A stretch of 64,000 nucleotides of DNA from Streptosporangium canum. GTDB taxonomy: Bacteria > Actinomycetota > Actinomycetes > Streptosporangiales > Streptosporangiaceae. A program made the position numbers and the translations under genes. The stretch covers positions 1 through 64,000 of the forward strand of contig NZ_FOQY01000014.1 in NCBI RefSeq assembly GCF_900113865.1. Reading direction: 5' to 3'. Positions 9,196 through 18,005 of this stretch are shown here, in pieces. The notes below the pieces were generated by a model. That model searched no databases, was not told the origin of the DNA, and saw nothing but the letters and a program-made list of their open reading frames with translations. Each line of letters begins with the position of its first letter. Positions within the stretch are counted from its first letter, which is position 1.

Positions 9196-11133
9196 TCACC
9201 CGAAGATCACCGCCCCTACCGCGATGAGGAGGACGCCGGCCAGCAGGCCGGTGACATAGAGCTGGGCGTTGCCGTTCTGTGCCAGGCGCACCAGGCTCGC
9301 CAGGCCCACGGTTGCCCGGCCCGAACCGCGGACCGCGCCGTCGACCACGCGGTCGTCGGTGCGGGCGACCAGGCGGGCGAGGCCGAGCACGGGCCGGACG
9401 AACAGCGTGGTGTAGACGGAGTCGACGTAGAATGCCTGCTCGCAGGGGGCGCGGAAGGGGCCGAGCATGCGGGCCGGATCGCCCAGCGGGTCACTGTGCC
9501 ATGCCGCGTAGACCGCGCCGGCACCCAGCAGCGCCACCACGACGCTGAGGGCGGCCGTGCCCCAGTGGACCTCGGCGATGCCCACCAGGCCCAGGAGCAG
9601 GGCGGGAACGGCGAGGATGACGATGGGCCAGCGCATGGTGGCCGGTGCCTCATGGATGTCGACGACGTGGGCCGTGCCCGGCTCCGGCTCGGGGAGGGCG
9701 TTGACGGGACGCTCTCCGAAGAAGGTCCGCAGCCACGCGCGGGTGGCGTAGGCGCCGGTCACCGCGATCGTGGCCAGCGCGCAGCCGTACAGCAGCAGGG
9801 CCGCCGCGTCGGTGAGCGGCCCTGCGGACAGGGCGCGCTCCATGGCCACCAGCACCTCGTCCTTGCTGAAGAAGCCGCTCGCCGGGGGCAGACCCATCAG
9901 GGCGGCGAAGCCGATCGTCATCGCGGCGAAGGTGATGGGAAGCTCCCTGCGGAGCCCTCCCATCGTGCTCATGAGGTTGGAGCCGACCGCGTGGATCACC
10001 GCTCCGGCGCAGAGGAACAGCAGGGCCTTGAAAGCGCCGTGAGTGATCAGATGGAAGATCGCCGCGCTCTCGGACCCGGCGGCCAGAGCACCGGCCATGT
10101 AGGCGAGCTGGCTGATCGTGGAGTAGGCGAGGACGCGTTTGAGGTCGTCCTGCGCCAGAGCGGCCAGGGCGGCGCCGAGCATGCCGAGCGCGGCGAGGAC
10201 CGCGAGCACGTCCAGGGTGGGGCCGGCGCCGAGGAAGACCGGATAGAGGCGGGCGACGATGAAGATTCCGGCCGCGACCATGGTGGCCGCGTGGATGAGG
10301 GCACTGATCGGTGTCGGACCGGCCATCGCGTCGGGGAGCCAGACGTGCAGCGGGACCTGGGCGCTCTTTCCGGCGACCCCGGCGAGCAGCAGCATGGTCG
10401 CGGCGACGATCGTACCGGTGGACATCTCGGGCACCTTGGCGATGACGTCGGCGACTCTGAAGCTGCCGGCCGCCGTGCCGAGGACGAAGATCCCGAACAG
10501 GAAACCCACATCCCCGAGCCGGGTGACCAGAAACGCCTTGACCGCCGCCCGGGAGTTGGCCCGGTCTTCCCACCAGTGCCCGATCAGCAGGTAGGAGCAC
10601 AGACCCATGATCTCCCAGCCCACGTAGAGGACGAGGAGGTCTGCCGCGTAGACGACCAGGAGCATGGCGCCGGTGAACAGGCTGATGAAGGCGCTGTAGG
10701 AGGGGTAGCGCCGGTCGTCGCCCAGGTAACCGATCGAGTAGATCTGCACGGCCAGCGCGACCACGGTGACCAGCACCGCGATCGAGGCGGAGAGGCCGTC
10801 GACGAGCAGCCCGACGGAGATCGGCACCGAGCCCGTGTCGATGACGTCGAGTGTCCCGGTGACCCCGCCGATCCCGGACGGGCCGGAGGGCCCGGCGGGG
10901 AAGGGGAACGGTTCGCCCGGCCCTCCGCCCCTGCCGCTCCAGCCGGCGTAGGCCAGCCAGGCCGCGAGCACCGTGGAGATCCCGGTGGGCACGACCGCGA
11001 TCCAGGCGGCCCGGCGGTTCGCGGCCACGTCGGCGGCTCCGCCCCGCAGCCCCCGGGGGAACCGGGAGCCCAGGAGCCCGGCGGCCGCCGCGACGGACGG
11101 CAGCAGGATGACGAGAGCGGCGACGGCGATCAC
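9196..11133 (-). CDS. nuoL: NADH-quinone oxidoreductase subunit L
   Basis: 645 residues. I chose GTG 11133 because GGGGGAGA lies upstream and its GTGA overlaps the nuoK stop; the longer open frame above it is only out-of-phase nuoK. NuoL is the distal proton-pumping antiporter subunit with the long lateral helix. Motifs: [29 protein letters not shown], the core Glu in [20 protein letters not shown], the Lys in [52 protein letters not shown] and [13 protein letters not shown]. Length is normal for the family. Confidence 0.94.
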   Translation of the reverse strand: MIAVAALVILLPSVAAAAGLLGSRFPRGLRGGAADVAANRRAAWIAVVPTGISTVLAAWLAYAGWSGRGGGPGEPFPFPAGPSGPSGIGGVTGTLDVIDTGSVPISVGLLVDGLSASIAVLVTVVALAVQIYSIGYLGDDRRYPSYSAFISLFTGAMLLVVYAADLLVLYVGWEIMGLCSYLLIGHWWEDRANSRAAVKAFLVTRLGDVGFLFGIFVLGTAAGSFRVADVIAKVPEMSTGTIVAATMLLLAGVAGKSAQVPLHVWLPDAMAGPTPISALIHAATMVAAGIFIVARLYPVFLGAGPTLDVLAVLAALGMLGAALAALAQDDLKRVLAYSTISQLAYMAGALAAGSESAAIFHLITHGAFKALLFLCAGAVIHAVGSNLMSTMGGLRRELPITFAAMTIGFAALMGLPPASGFFSKDEVLVAMERALSAGPLTDAAALLLYGCALATIAVTGAYATRAWLRTFFGERPVNALPEPEPGTAHVVDIHEAPATMRWPIVILAVPALLLGLVGIAEVHWGTAALSVVVALLGAGAVYAAWHSDPLGDPARMLGPFRAPCEQAFYVDSVYTTLFVRPVLGLARLVARTDDRVVDGAVRGSGRATVGLASLVRLAQNGNAQLYVTGLLAGVLLIAVGAVIFG

Positions 11134-11600
11134 GACGTCTCCCCCGACCTGGCGGCCGACTCGGACACGGCCTGGCCGGGGTCGGTGCGGGCATCGCTGG
11201 ATCCGGCGGTGGCCGGCCCTTGGAGCGGCCCCCGGACAGGGTCCTGGGCAGGGTCCTGGGCGGGGTCCCGAGCGGTGCCGCCGTCGGTGCCGGTGGGTTC
11301 GGCCAGGTCGCGGAGACGGTCGAGGTCCACGGTCTGGCGGTTGCGGTAGAGCGCGAGGATGATCGCGAGGCCGAGACCGACCTCGGCGGCGGCGATCACG
11401 ATGACGAAAAGCGTGAGGACCTGGCCACTGTGCAACCGATCGCGCAACCACACGTCGAACGCGACCAGGTTGAGGTTGACCGCGTTGAGCATCAGCTCGA
11501 CGGACATCAGGACGAGGATCGTGTTGCGGCGGGCGAGCACGCCGTACACACCGATGGAGAACAACAGCGCCGAGACGACAGCCGGATAGACGACGTGCAA
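11130..11600 (-). CDS. nuoK: NADH-quinone oxidoreductase subunit K with C-terminal extension
   Basis: 156 residues from TTG 11600, two bases after the nuoJ stop, with GGGAGGGA at proper distance. The first 95 residues are a normal NuoK with three helices and the two membrane Glu residues used for proton transfer ([10 protein letters not shown], Glu35; [10 protein letters not shown], Glu73). Ordinary NuoK proteins end near residue 100. Here about 55 more residues follow, rich in Asp, Pro, Gln and Gly ([17 protein letters not shown]), probably disordered. The coding sequence for the tail overlaps nuoL by four bases (GTGA). Confidence 0.92.
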   Translation of the reverse strand: MHVVYPAVVSALLFSIGVYGVLARRNTILVLMSVELMLNAVNLNLVAFDVWLRDRLHSGQVLTLFVIVIAAAEVGLGLAIILALYRNRQTVDLDRLRDLAEPTGTDGGTARDPAQDPAQDPVRGPLQGPATAGSSDARTDPGQAVSESAARSGETS

Positions 11601-11602
11601 CG

Positions 11603-12139
11603 TCAGTCCCTCCCCCGGATGTCGGTGCGGGACAGGACGATGGCGCCGATGAGGGCGGCCAGCAGGAGAACCGAGAGCGCCTCGAACGGGAGCACCCAGT
11701 TGCGGAAGATGCTGGAGCCGAGCTCCTTGGCCGAGCCCCCGCCGGGCTCCAGGGGTGCGTAGGCCGTGCGGAAGCCGTCGATGACCACGGTGACCAGCAC
11801 GACGGCGGTGGCGACCGCCACGACCGCGGCGGCCGGCCGGTTGCGGCTGTCGAGATCGGCGGTTCTGCCGATCGGAGCGCGGGTGAGCATGAGGCCGAAC
11901 AGGAGCAGGGCGACGATCGCGCCGACGTAGATCAAGACCTGGACCCAGGCGACGAACTCGGCCGTCAGGACCAGGTAGCCCCCGGCGAGCGCGCCGAAGC
12001 AGACGACCAGCCAGAGAGCGGCGTGGACAAGCTGTTTGGTAGTCACCACCAGCAGCGCCGACCCGACGGCCACCGCGCCCAGCAGCAGGAAGACGATCTC
12101 CTGCCCGGTCGGCGACAGATAGGACGGCGCCTCGGTCAC
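11603..12139 (-). CDS. nuoJ: NADH-quinone oxidoreductase subunit J
   Basis: 178 residues from ATG 12139, overlapping the nuoI stop as ATGA. Five hydrophobic helices are visible. The family motif [16 protein letters not shown] appears as [20 protein letters not shown], and [20 protein letters not shown] precedes it. The C terminus ([22 protein letters not shown]) is typical. NuoJ is part of the central membrane domain of complex I and lies beside NuoK and NuoA. Nothing unusual was seen in its length or composition. Confidence 0.94.
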   Translation of the reverse strand: MTEAPSYLSPTGQEIVFLLLGAVAVGSALLVVTTKQLVHAALWLVVCFGALAGGYLVLTAEFVAWVQVLIYVGAIVALLLFGLMLTRAPIGRTADLDSRNRPAAAVVAVATAVVLVTVVIDGFRTAYAPLEPGGGSAKELGSSIFRNWVLPFEALSVLLLAALIGAIVLSRTDIRGRD

Positions 12140-13119
12140 GACTCCTCCTCAGGCTCTCCACTCGGATCCGTGGAAGAAGTCTGCTCCGGTCTGCCCGCCG
12201 CCGGAGGCGCGCCACCCTCATCTGTGGATAACTTCTCGGCGGATGGCTCGCCTGTGGATGGAGCGTCCTTCTTGGGCAGGGCTCCCGGCGGCCGGATGGC
12301 CCGGACGCTCGCGTGCCCCGCCGACGCCGTTCGTGGCGGCCTCAGCGGGCCGGACCTGCCCGTCGTACGGCCCGCCGTACCGGTGCCGGGGGTGGAGACG
12401 TCCGGCGCGGAGGGGGTGTCGGCCGATTCGGGGGCGGTGCCGGCCGCACCGGGATCCGTCTCACCGGCGGCGGGAGCAGGCCGGGCCGCACCGGCGGCAG
12501 AGGCCACGCCGGGACCCGTCTCGCCGGTGGCGGAGGCCGTACCCGAGCCCGCCTCATCGGCGGCGGGAGCCGGGCGGGTCATGCCGGGACCGGCCGCGCC
12601 GGGAGCCCTCCCGCCGGGGCCTGGGCGGGAGGCGGCGGCCAGTTCCTTCGGGGGGGCGGCGTTGGGCTCGTGGGCGGGGGGCGGGGGGACGGTCTGGGCC
12701 CAGGCGGCCAGTTTGTCCTTCTCGTGGAGAAGGTTGCGGATGTCGCCCTCGGCGTACTCGAACTCCGGGGACCAGAACAGGGCGTCGAACGGGCAGACCT
12801 CGATGCAGATCCCGCAGTACATGCACAGGGAGAAGTCGATCGCGAAGCGGTCAAGCATGTTGCGGGCACGGGGACGGCCGCCCTCGGGGGCGGGGACGGT
12901 CTCCTTGTGGGAGTCGATGTAGATGCACCAGTCGGGACACTCACGGGCGCAGAGCATGCACACCGTGCAGTTCTCCTCGACCAGAGCGATCACCCCCCGG
13001 CTCCGGGGAGGCAGGTCCGGCCGAACTTCGGGGTACTGCTGAGTCACCGATCGGCTCAGCATGTGGCGAAGGGTGACGGAGAGCCCCTTTGCCAACCCCA
13101 CTCCTGGTATCCGTCCCAC
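12136..13119 (-). CDS. nuoI: NADH-quinone oxidoreductase subunit I with long disordered tail
   Basis: 327 residues. NuoI carries two 4Fe-4S clusters that pass electrons toward quinone. The ligands are Cys 51, 54, 57, 61 ([12 protein letters not shown]) and Cys 99, 102, 105, 109 ([12 protein letters not shown]). The ferredoxin domain ends near residue 145. The remaining 180 residues are Ala/Pro/Gly/Thr/Glu-rich with internal repeats ([23 protein letters not shown]) and no hydrophobic core. NuoI is usually 160-220 residues, so this tail is exceptional. The gene starts the I-to-N operon; 188 bp separate it from the divergent kinase gene, and DnaA-box-like sites lie in that gap and inside its own tail. 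Confidence 0.93.
   Translation of the reverse strand: MGRIPGVGLAKGLSVTLRHMLSRSVTQQYPEVRPDLPPRSRGVIALVEENCTVCMLCARECPDWCIYIDSHKETVPAPEGGRPRARNMLDRFAIDFSLCMYCGICIEVCPFDALFWSPEFEYAEGDIRNLLHEKDKLAAWAQTVPPPPAHEPNAAPPKELAAASRPGPGGRAPGAAGPGMTRPAPAADEAGSGTASATGETGPGVASAAGAARPAPAAGETDPGAAGTAPESADTPSAPDVSTPGTGTAGRTTGRSGPLRPPRTASAGHASVRAIRPPGALPKKDAPSTGEPSAEKLSTDEGGAPPAAGRPEQTSSTDPSGEPEEES
12223..12261 (-). promoter_or_regulatory. DnaA-box-like sites inside the nuoI tail
   Basis: TGTGGATAA at 12223-12231 is an exact minus-strand copy of TTATCCACA. TGTGGATGG at 12253-12261 differs in one position of the box. They may be chance in a repetitive tail, but a perfect pair lies 1 kb away (13198-13219). Confidence 0.35.
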
Positions 13120-13197
13120 AACTCAACATCATGGCGCATAGGGGTCCGCTCGGGAATGCGGTGGCCCGTCGGAGAGGCGATCCCCAGGCTCTTCCGG

Positions 13198-13219
13198 TTA
13201 TCCACAACAGTTATCCACA
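13198..13219 (+). promoter_or_regulatory. Two exact DnaA boxes (TTATCCACA)
   Basis: TTATCCACA occurs at 13198-13206 and again at 13211-13219, 13 bp apart on the same strand, in the 188 bp gap between nuoI and the divergent kinase gene. The sequence equals the strong E. coli DnaA box and fits the looser Streptomyces box. No dnaA or dnaN gene is near, so this is not obviously the origin. It could be a DnaA-titrating or DnaA-regulated promoter site. Confidence 0.5.
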
Positions 13220-13307
13220 GTCTGTGTGTTCGATTACCGCGCTCTAACTGCGGAACCGATACGGAAGAGGACTGCAAGCAGCTTCAGAAATACGTATTGT
13301 TCGCGAC

Positions 13308-14693
13308 ATGTCCCACCAGTACGGCCCCGCCTGGCACTCGCAGCCGCCCGCACGCTCCAACACGGGGTGGAGCGTGGTGTGGACATTGGTGCCCCTGTTC
13401 ACCTGCGGCATCGGGACGCCGTTCATCATGGGCCACGCCGCCTACCGGCTGCGGAGCGCCGCGCTGGTCCTCGCCACCGTCCTCTACGGGCTCGGCGTCG
13501 GGGTGTTCATCGTCGGCGCGGGGATCTACGGAGACTCCGAGCTGATCCCGACCTGGCTGGACGCCACGATGATGATCGGGCTGTTCGGCAACTGGCTCGG
13601 CGGTCTGGGCCACGCGCTGATCATCAGGGGGTCGGTGTTCCGGCAGCCCGCTCCCCCGATCCCGTACCCCGTCCCGGCCCCCCATCCGGCCCCGGTCCCG
13701 GTGATGCCGTACCCGACCGTGCCCACCGTCGCGTCGCAGATGCAGACGCCCGGCCCGCGGCCCCAGACCCACCACACCCAGCCCCAGGGCCGGCACGGCC
13801 AGCCCCACAACGGCCAGATGCGCCATGACCAGACCCGCCACGGCTACGACCAGCCTCACCAGGGCCGGGCGCAGCACAACAGCGGACAGCACAACGGCGG
13901 ACAGCACAACGGCCCGGCGCCCCAGGGCTGGCTGGGACCGTACCGGCTGATCGGAAGCCTGGGCAAGGGCGGTCAGGGAACGGTCCATCTCGCGCTCACC
14001 CCGCAGGGGCAGAAGGTCGCGATCAAGGTTCTGCACGAGCACTTCACCGGCGACCAGGTGGTCCGGGAGCGGTTCCTGCGGGAGGTGGAGGCGACCCGCA
14101 GGGTGGCGACGTTCTCCACCGCGCGGGTGCTGGACGTCAACATCAACGAGGACCAGGCCTACGTCGTCAGCGAGTACGTGGACGGCGTCTCCCTTGAGCA
14201 GCTGGTCCGCGACCAGGGACCGCGCAACGAGGACGGGCTGACCCGGCTGGCCCTGTCCACGGCGGGCGCGCTGGCCGCCATCCACCGGGCGGGCGTGGTG
14301 CACCGGGACTTCAAGCCGGCCAACGTGCTGATCGGCGCGGACGGCCCACGCGTGATCGACTTCGGCATCGCCCGCGCCCTCGACCAGGTCACCGCGACGT
14401 CGGGCAACATCATGGGCACCCCCGCCTACATGTCCCCCGAGCAGCTCGGCGGGGGCAGCATAGGCCCGGAGACCGACGTGTTCAGCTGGGCCGCCACCAT
14501 GATCTTCGCCGCCTCCGGCCGCGTGGCCTTCGGCGAGGACACCATCCCCGCCATCCTCAACAGGGTGATCAACCATCACCCCGACCTGTCCGCCCTGCCC
14601 CAGTCACTGCGCCCGCTGGCCGCGTCCTGCCTGGAGAAACAGCCCGGCAACCGGCCCACGGCCGCTGACATCATGCTGCGGATCGTGAACTAG
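13308..14693 (+). CDS. Ser/Thr protein kinase with N-terminal membrane domain
   Basis: 461 residues. Residues 20-108 hold three hydrophobic segments, then a Pro-rich and a His/Gln/Asn/Gly-rich linker (about 112-206, for example HNSGQHNGGQHNGPAPQ). The kinase domain begins at PYRLIGSLGKGGQG (Gly loop 218-224). It has the ATP Lys at 240 (VAIK), HRDFKPANV at 332-340 and DFG at 351-353, so it looks active; Phe replaces the usual Leu in HRDLK. MGTPAYMSPEQL marks the activation segment and P+1 loop. Most actinobacterial kinases put the kinase first and the membrane helix after it; here the order is reversed and no extracellular sensor follows. Its substrate is unknown. Confidence 0.88.
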   Translation: MSHQYGPAWHSQPPARSNTGWSVVWTLVPLFTCGIGTPFIMGHAAYRLRSAALVLATVLYGLGVGVFIVGAGIYGDSELIPTWLDATMMIGLFGNWLGGLGHALIIRGSVFRQPAPPIPYPVPAPHPAPVPVMPYPTVPTVASQMQTPGPRPQTHHTQPQGRHGQPHNGQMRHDQTRHGYDQPHQGRAQHNSGQHNGGQHNGPAPQGWLGPYRLIGSLGKGGQGTVHLALTPQGQKVAIKVLHEHFTGDQVVRERFLREVEATRRVATFSTARVLDVNINEDQAYVVSEYVDGVSLEQLVRDQGPRNEDGLTRLALSTAGALAAIHRAGVVHRDFKPANVLIGADGPRVIDFGIARALDQVTATSGNIMGTPAYMSPEQLGGGSIGPETDVFSWAATMIFAASGRVAFGEDTIPAILNRVINHHPDLSALPQSLRPLAASCLEKQPGNRPTAADIMLRIVN

Positions 14694-14706
14694 ACGATCG
14701 ATCGGT

Positions 14707-14727
14707 TCCGGGGCCCACGGCCCCGGA
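14707..14727 (+). terminator. Hairpin after the kinase gene
   Basis: TCCGGGGCC-cac-GGCCCCGGA is a perfect 9 bp stem with a 3-base loop, 13 bp after the kinase stop. There is no T run, as is common for actinomycete terminators. It is a plausible but unproven terminator. Confidence 0.5.
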
Positions 14728-14832
14728 GATCCACGACCATCGCATGGCCGGCCCGGGAGAAAGGACCTCGCAGCCACCCGCGCACGACAACTCGACCGGC
14801 GGGCGCGCCGGCCGCCATCCACGATCAGGAAC

Positions 14833-15969
14833 TCACCTGACGAGGCGGAAGAAGGCCCGGACGTCCTCGACGAGCAGGTCGGGCGCCTCCATCGCGGCGA
14901 AGTGACCGCCCCGGTCGAACTCCGACCAGTGCACGACGTTGTGTTCGCGCTCGGCGATCCGCCGGACCCCGGCGTCGCCGGGGAAGACGGCGGCGCCGTG
15001 CGGCAGCGCCGAGTACTCGACCGCCGCCCCCCACCTCTTCTGCCCTTCTTTGTAGAGGCGGGCAGCCGAGGCGGCGGTCCCGGTGAACCAGTAGATGCTC
15101 ACGTCGGTGAGCATCTGGTCGATGTCCACCGCGTCCTCGGGCAGTTCGCGGGCCGGGTCGGTCCACTCCTTGAACTTCTCCACGATCCACGCCAGCTGCG
15201 CCGCGGGCGAGTCGTGCAGCCCGAACGCGAGGGTCTGCGGCCGGGTCGCCTGGATTATCGCGTAGCCGGCCCGGTCCTGGTCCTGGTACTGGCCGAGGCG
15301 GGCGAGTTCCGCCTGGGTCAGCCCCTCGAACTCAGCCGGGTCGCCGGTCGGGAACCCGAGCGCGCCGTTGACATGCACGCCGGCGACGTTCTGGGGCGCG
15401 GTGCGGCCGAGCATCGGCGCGATGACCGCGCCGCTGTCGCCCCCCTGCGCGCCGTACCGCTGGTAGCCGAGCCGGTCCATCAGCTCCGCCCACGCCCCGG
15501 CGACCCGCTGCATGTCCCAGCCGGTCTCGGTGGTGGGACCGGAGAAGCCGAACCCGGGGATCGACGGGGCGACGACGTGGAACGCGTCGGACCGGTCGCC
15601 GCCGTGCGCCGCCGGGTCGGTGAGCGGTCCGATGACCTTCAGGAACTCGGCGACCGAGCCCGGCCAGCCGTGCGTGATGATCAGCGGCAGCGCGTCGGGT
15701 TCGGGCGAGCGGACGTGCAGGAAGTGGATGTTCTGGCCGTCGATCTCGGTGGTGAACTGCGGGTGCTCGTTGAGCGCCGCCTCCTGCTTCCGCCAGTCGT
15801 ACGCCGTCCGCCAGTACTCGGCCAGCTCCTTCGCGTACGAGGACGGGACGCCGTACGACCAGCCGGTGCCGGGCAGCTCGTCCGGCCAGCGGGTGCGGTC
15901 CAGGCGGTCGCGGAGGTCGTCCAGGTCGGCCTGCGGGATATCGATGCGGAACGGGGTGATTTTCGCCAT
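14833..15969 (-). CDS. Epoxide hydrolase (EHN plus alpha/beta hydrolase)
   Basis: 378 residues from ATG 15969 (a TTG two codons earlier is possible). Residues 1-110 form the EHN domain of microsomal-type epoxide hydrolases ([25 protein letters not shown]). The hydrolase fold follows with the oxyanion motif HGWPGS near 119-124. The nucleophile Asp sits in [16 protein letters not shown], and the catalytic His near the end in [16 protein letters not shown]. The enzyme adds water to epoxides to give diols; the substrate is unknown. It is transcribed in the same direction as the FAD oxidoreductase upstream, across a repeat-filled spacer, so the two may act on related substrates. Confidence 0.9.
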   Translation of the reverse strand: MAKITPFRIDIPQADLDDLRDRLDRTRWPDELPGTGWSYGVPSSYAKELAEYWRTAYDWRKQEAALNEHPQFTTEIDGQNIHFLHVRSPEPDALPLIITHGWPGSVAEFLKVIGPLTDPAAHGGDRSDAFHVVAPSIPGFGFSGPTTETGWDMQRVAGAWAELMDRLGYQRYGAQGGDSGAVIAPMLGRTAPQNVAGVHVNGALGFPTGDPAEFEGLTQAELARLGQYQDQDRAGYAIIQATRPQTLAFGLHDSPAAQLAWIVEKFKEWTDPARELPEDAVDIDQMLTDVSIYWFTGTAASAARLYKEGQKRWGAAVEYSALPHGAAVFPGDAGVRRIAEREHNVVHWSEFDRGGHFAAMEAPDLLVEDVRAFFRLVR

Positions 15970-16137
15970 GCCCAAGACATTACGCGGCAGCTAGGACAGG
16001 TCCGGTCCTAGGATGCGGACAAGATTGACGGCATATCGGGGACCTCGGCTCGACTCCTCGGATTGGCCCCTCCCGCAGACTCACCGGGACTGGTCCGGCG
16101 TGGCGCCTGCGGAGCGGCTCGGCGTCACGACACGTGT

Positions 16138-16270
16138 CGTACGACTTGATGCGGGCCGTACGACACGACGTGGCCCGTACGACTTGATACGTGCCGTACG
16201 ACACGACGTGGCCCGTACAGGCTTGATGCGGGCCGTACGACACGACTGCGGGCCGTACGGCACGATGCGG
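16138..16270. repeat. 38 bp tandem repeat in the epoxide hydrolase/FAD-oxidase spacer
   Basis: The 330 bp gap 15970-16299 has no gene. Within it, 38 bp units beginning cgtacgacttgat start at 16138 and 16176, a diverged third starts at 16214 and a partial unit follows. Each unit contains several copies of the palindromic core cgtacg, so half-units also match one another. The array is just downstream of the oxidase stop and about 170 bp upstream of the hydrolase start. Confidence 0.8.
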
Positions 16271-16299
16271 GCCGCGTTGTACGGACTGGCCGGGGCGGC

Positions 16300-17715
16300 T
16301 CAGACGGCTTCGCCTGTCCGCACGGCCTGCCGAGGCCGGACGTTGTGGTTGCTGGCGAACAGGTTGCCGGGGTCGTACTGACGCTTGACCTCCGCGAGCC
16401 GCTCATAGGTCTCCGTTGGATAGATCGCGGCGACATCCTCCTCGGTGGCGGAAGCGAGGAAGTTCGCGTAGGCGCCGCTGACGTGAGGTGCGAGTCTCCG
16501 CCAGATCGCTTCCAGAGCCGGACGAGCGGCCTCGACGACCGGCGCCGGACCCACGGTGGTGGTCACGAACATCAGCTCCGCTTGGCGATGCGCGTAGGCG
16601 GTGGCGTCACCGGGGACTCGGGACAGCGCGCCGCCGACGCTGCGCACGGCGATGAACGGCGGCTGCTCCGACGCCCCGGCCTCGGCAAGGATCCGAAGGA
16701 CCTCGGACACCGATTCCTTGTCGACGAACGCGCTTCGGGCGACGAGCCGGATGCCGGGCGGCGGGGTCACGCCGTCCACGAGCGTGTCCGCGTAGGGCTT
16801 CAGCGCGACATCGTCGTCGATCACCGTGCCGAGCCGGCGGATCGGGTCGATGGCCCGCGCCGCGAGCCCCGGGTCGTCGCCGTCGAAGACGACGTGGATC
16901 TCGACCGGCGCTTCGGGTCCGCCGGCGAAGGGATTGGCGAAGTTCGCGATGGAGGTGAGCTCTTCGGGGGCGGTGCGGAGATGGTCCGCCCAGCCCTGAA
17001 GCACGCCGGCCGCCTGCGACGCCGGGAAGACGATCTTGCCGTAGAAGACGTCCGTCGTCGGGTGTGCCGCGAACTCGAAGGCGGTCACGATCCCGAAATT
17101 GCCGCCGCCACCGCGAATCGCCCAGAACAGCTCCGGGTTCTCCTCCTCGCTCGCCCGCACGACCTGCCCGCCGGCGGTGACCACCTCTGCGGCGACCACG
17201 CTGTCCAGGGCCAGGCCGTACTTCCTGACCTTCCAGCCGATGCCGCCGGTCAACGTCAGCCCGCCGACACCGACGCTCCTGGTGTCGCCCGAGGAGATCG
17301 CCAGGCCATGCGGGGCCAGGGCGTCCGCGACCTGACCCCAGGTGGCGCCGCCGCCGATCCGCACGAGGTGACGCTCGTTGTCGATGATCTCCACGTTCGC
17401 GAGCTCGCCGAGGTCGATCACGACGCCGTCGTCGTTGGTGCCGAAGCCCGCAAAGCCGTGGCCGCCGCCTCGCACGGACAGCGAAAGCCCTGCGCCGGCG
17501 GCGAATCCGACACCCGCCCGCACGTCCCCGACGCTTTTGGGCCGCAGAACACAGGCCGGACTGCCCGAAGCCAGTACCGAGCGGCTGGCCGACGCGTACT
17601 CCGCCGCGCCCGGTTCGATGATGTCGCCGCCGAAGTCGCGGCGCAGCGTGTCAAGCGCCGAGCTCATGGATGTGGCTGCGAGCGGGCCGCCAAAGAGGTT
17701 CGAACGTGGTTCCAC
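16300..17715 (-). CDS. FAD-binding oxidoreductase of the BBE family
   Basis: 471 residues from GTG 17715, preferred because AAGGGA lies eight bases upstream; ATG 17667 is an alternative. The FAD_binding_4 domain spans roughly residues 35-190, with RGGGHGFAG (the His is the usual covalent flavin attachment site), RIGGGATWGQVADAL, GVGGLTLTGGIGWKVRKYGLALD and AIRGGGGNFGIVT. The C-terminal berberine-bridge-enzyme motif is YERLAEVKRQYDPGNLFASNHNVRP. Such enzymes oxidise sugars, alcohols or natural products. It is divergent from an ECF41 sigma gene, and both share the same promoter motif, so it is probably that sigma factor's target. Confidence 0.9.
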   Translation of the reverse strand: MEPRSNLFGGPLAATSMSSALDTLRRDFGGDIIEPGAAEYASASRSVLASGSPACVLRPKSVGDVRAGVGFAAGAGLSLSVRGGGHGFAGFGTNDDGVVIDLGELANVEIIDNERHLVRIGGGATWGQVADALAPHGLAISSGDTRSVGVGGLTLTGGIGWKVRKYGLALDSVVAAEVVTAGGQVVRASEEENPELFWAIRGGGGNFGIVTAFEFAAHPTTDVFYGKIVFPASQAAGVLQGWADHLRTAPEELTSIANFANPFAGGPEAPVEIHVVFDGDDPGLAARAIDPIRRLGTVIDDDVALKPYADTLVDGVTPPPGIRLVARSAFVDKESVSEVLRILAEAGASEQPPFIAVRSVGGALSRVPGDATAYAHRQAELMFVTTTVGPAPVVEAARPALEAIWRRLAPHVSGAYANFLASATEEDVAAIYPTETYERLAEVKRQYDPGNLFASNHNVRPRQAVRTGEAV

Positions 17716-17761
17716 GATGCGTTTCCCTTGTGTCGTCGCGTGTTGCGCTGAACGAGCACAA

Positions 17762-17788
17762 GACACCGGCGGCTCGATCCTTGTGACA
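17762..17788 (-). promoter_or_regulatory. ECF41-type promoter of the FAD oxidoreductase
   Basis: On the minus strand TGTCACA (17788-17782), 16 bases, then TGTC (17765-17762). Known ECF41/SigJ promoters read TGTCACA-N16-CGTC. The site lies about 45 bp upstream of the GTG start. The same element with the same spacing faces the sigma gene at 17941. Confidence 0.7.
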
Positions 17789-17799
17789 GCGCGGCCATG

Positions 17800-17811
17800 T
17801 GACGTACGTCA
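17800..17811. promoter_or_regulatory. 12 bp perfect palindrome between divergent promoters
   Basis: TGACGTACGTCA reads the same on both strands. It lies 12 bp beyond the oxidase -35 element, between the two divergent promoters. It may bind a dimeric regulator, but no candidate was identified. Confidence 0.35.
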
Positions 17812-17940
17812 TAGACAGGTGGCCGCACCGGTGGCATCCGGCGCACCGCTGCTCACGACGCCGCCTCGGCGTCATGTCATCCGGCGGCGGGCAAGTCACG
17901 TCATTCGGCAGCGAACAGCAGGGATTGGCCACCGTCTCGG

Positions 17941-17967
17941 TGTCACAAAACGGTGGTGCCCGGTGTC
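17941..17967 (+). promoter_or_regulatory. ECF41-type autoregulatory promoter of the sigma gene
   Basis: TGTCACA (17941-17947), 16 bases, then TGTC (17964-17967), ending 38 bp before the sigma start codon. It matches the element facing the oxidoreductase in both sequence and spacing, and the ECF41 consensus apart from T for C in the first -10 base. Autoregulation is therefore likely. Confidence 0.7.
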
Positions 17968-18005
17968 TGGTGGGTGACACAGTCGAGACTGAAGGAGCCG
18001 CTCCC

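Noticed and set aside
9496-11349. A 617-codon open frame opposite nuoL
   Set aside because: Antisense shadow of nuoL, with Gly/Gln/Asp/Arg-rich composition and no hydrophobic pattern.
13198-13219. Chromosomal origin
   Set aside because: Only two adjacent boxes and no dnaA, dnaN, recF or gyrB; a regulatory or titration site is more likely.
16138-16270. A small protein gene in the 38 bp array
   Set aside because: The unit is not a multiple of three and the predicted peptides only repeat Tyr/Arg/Gly/Pro mixtures.
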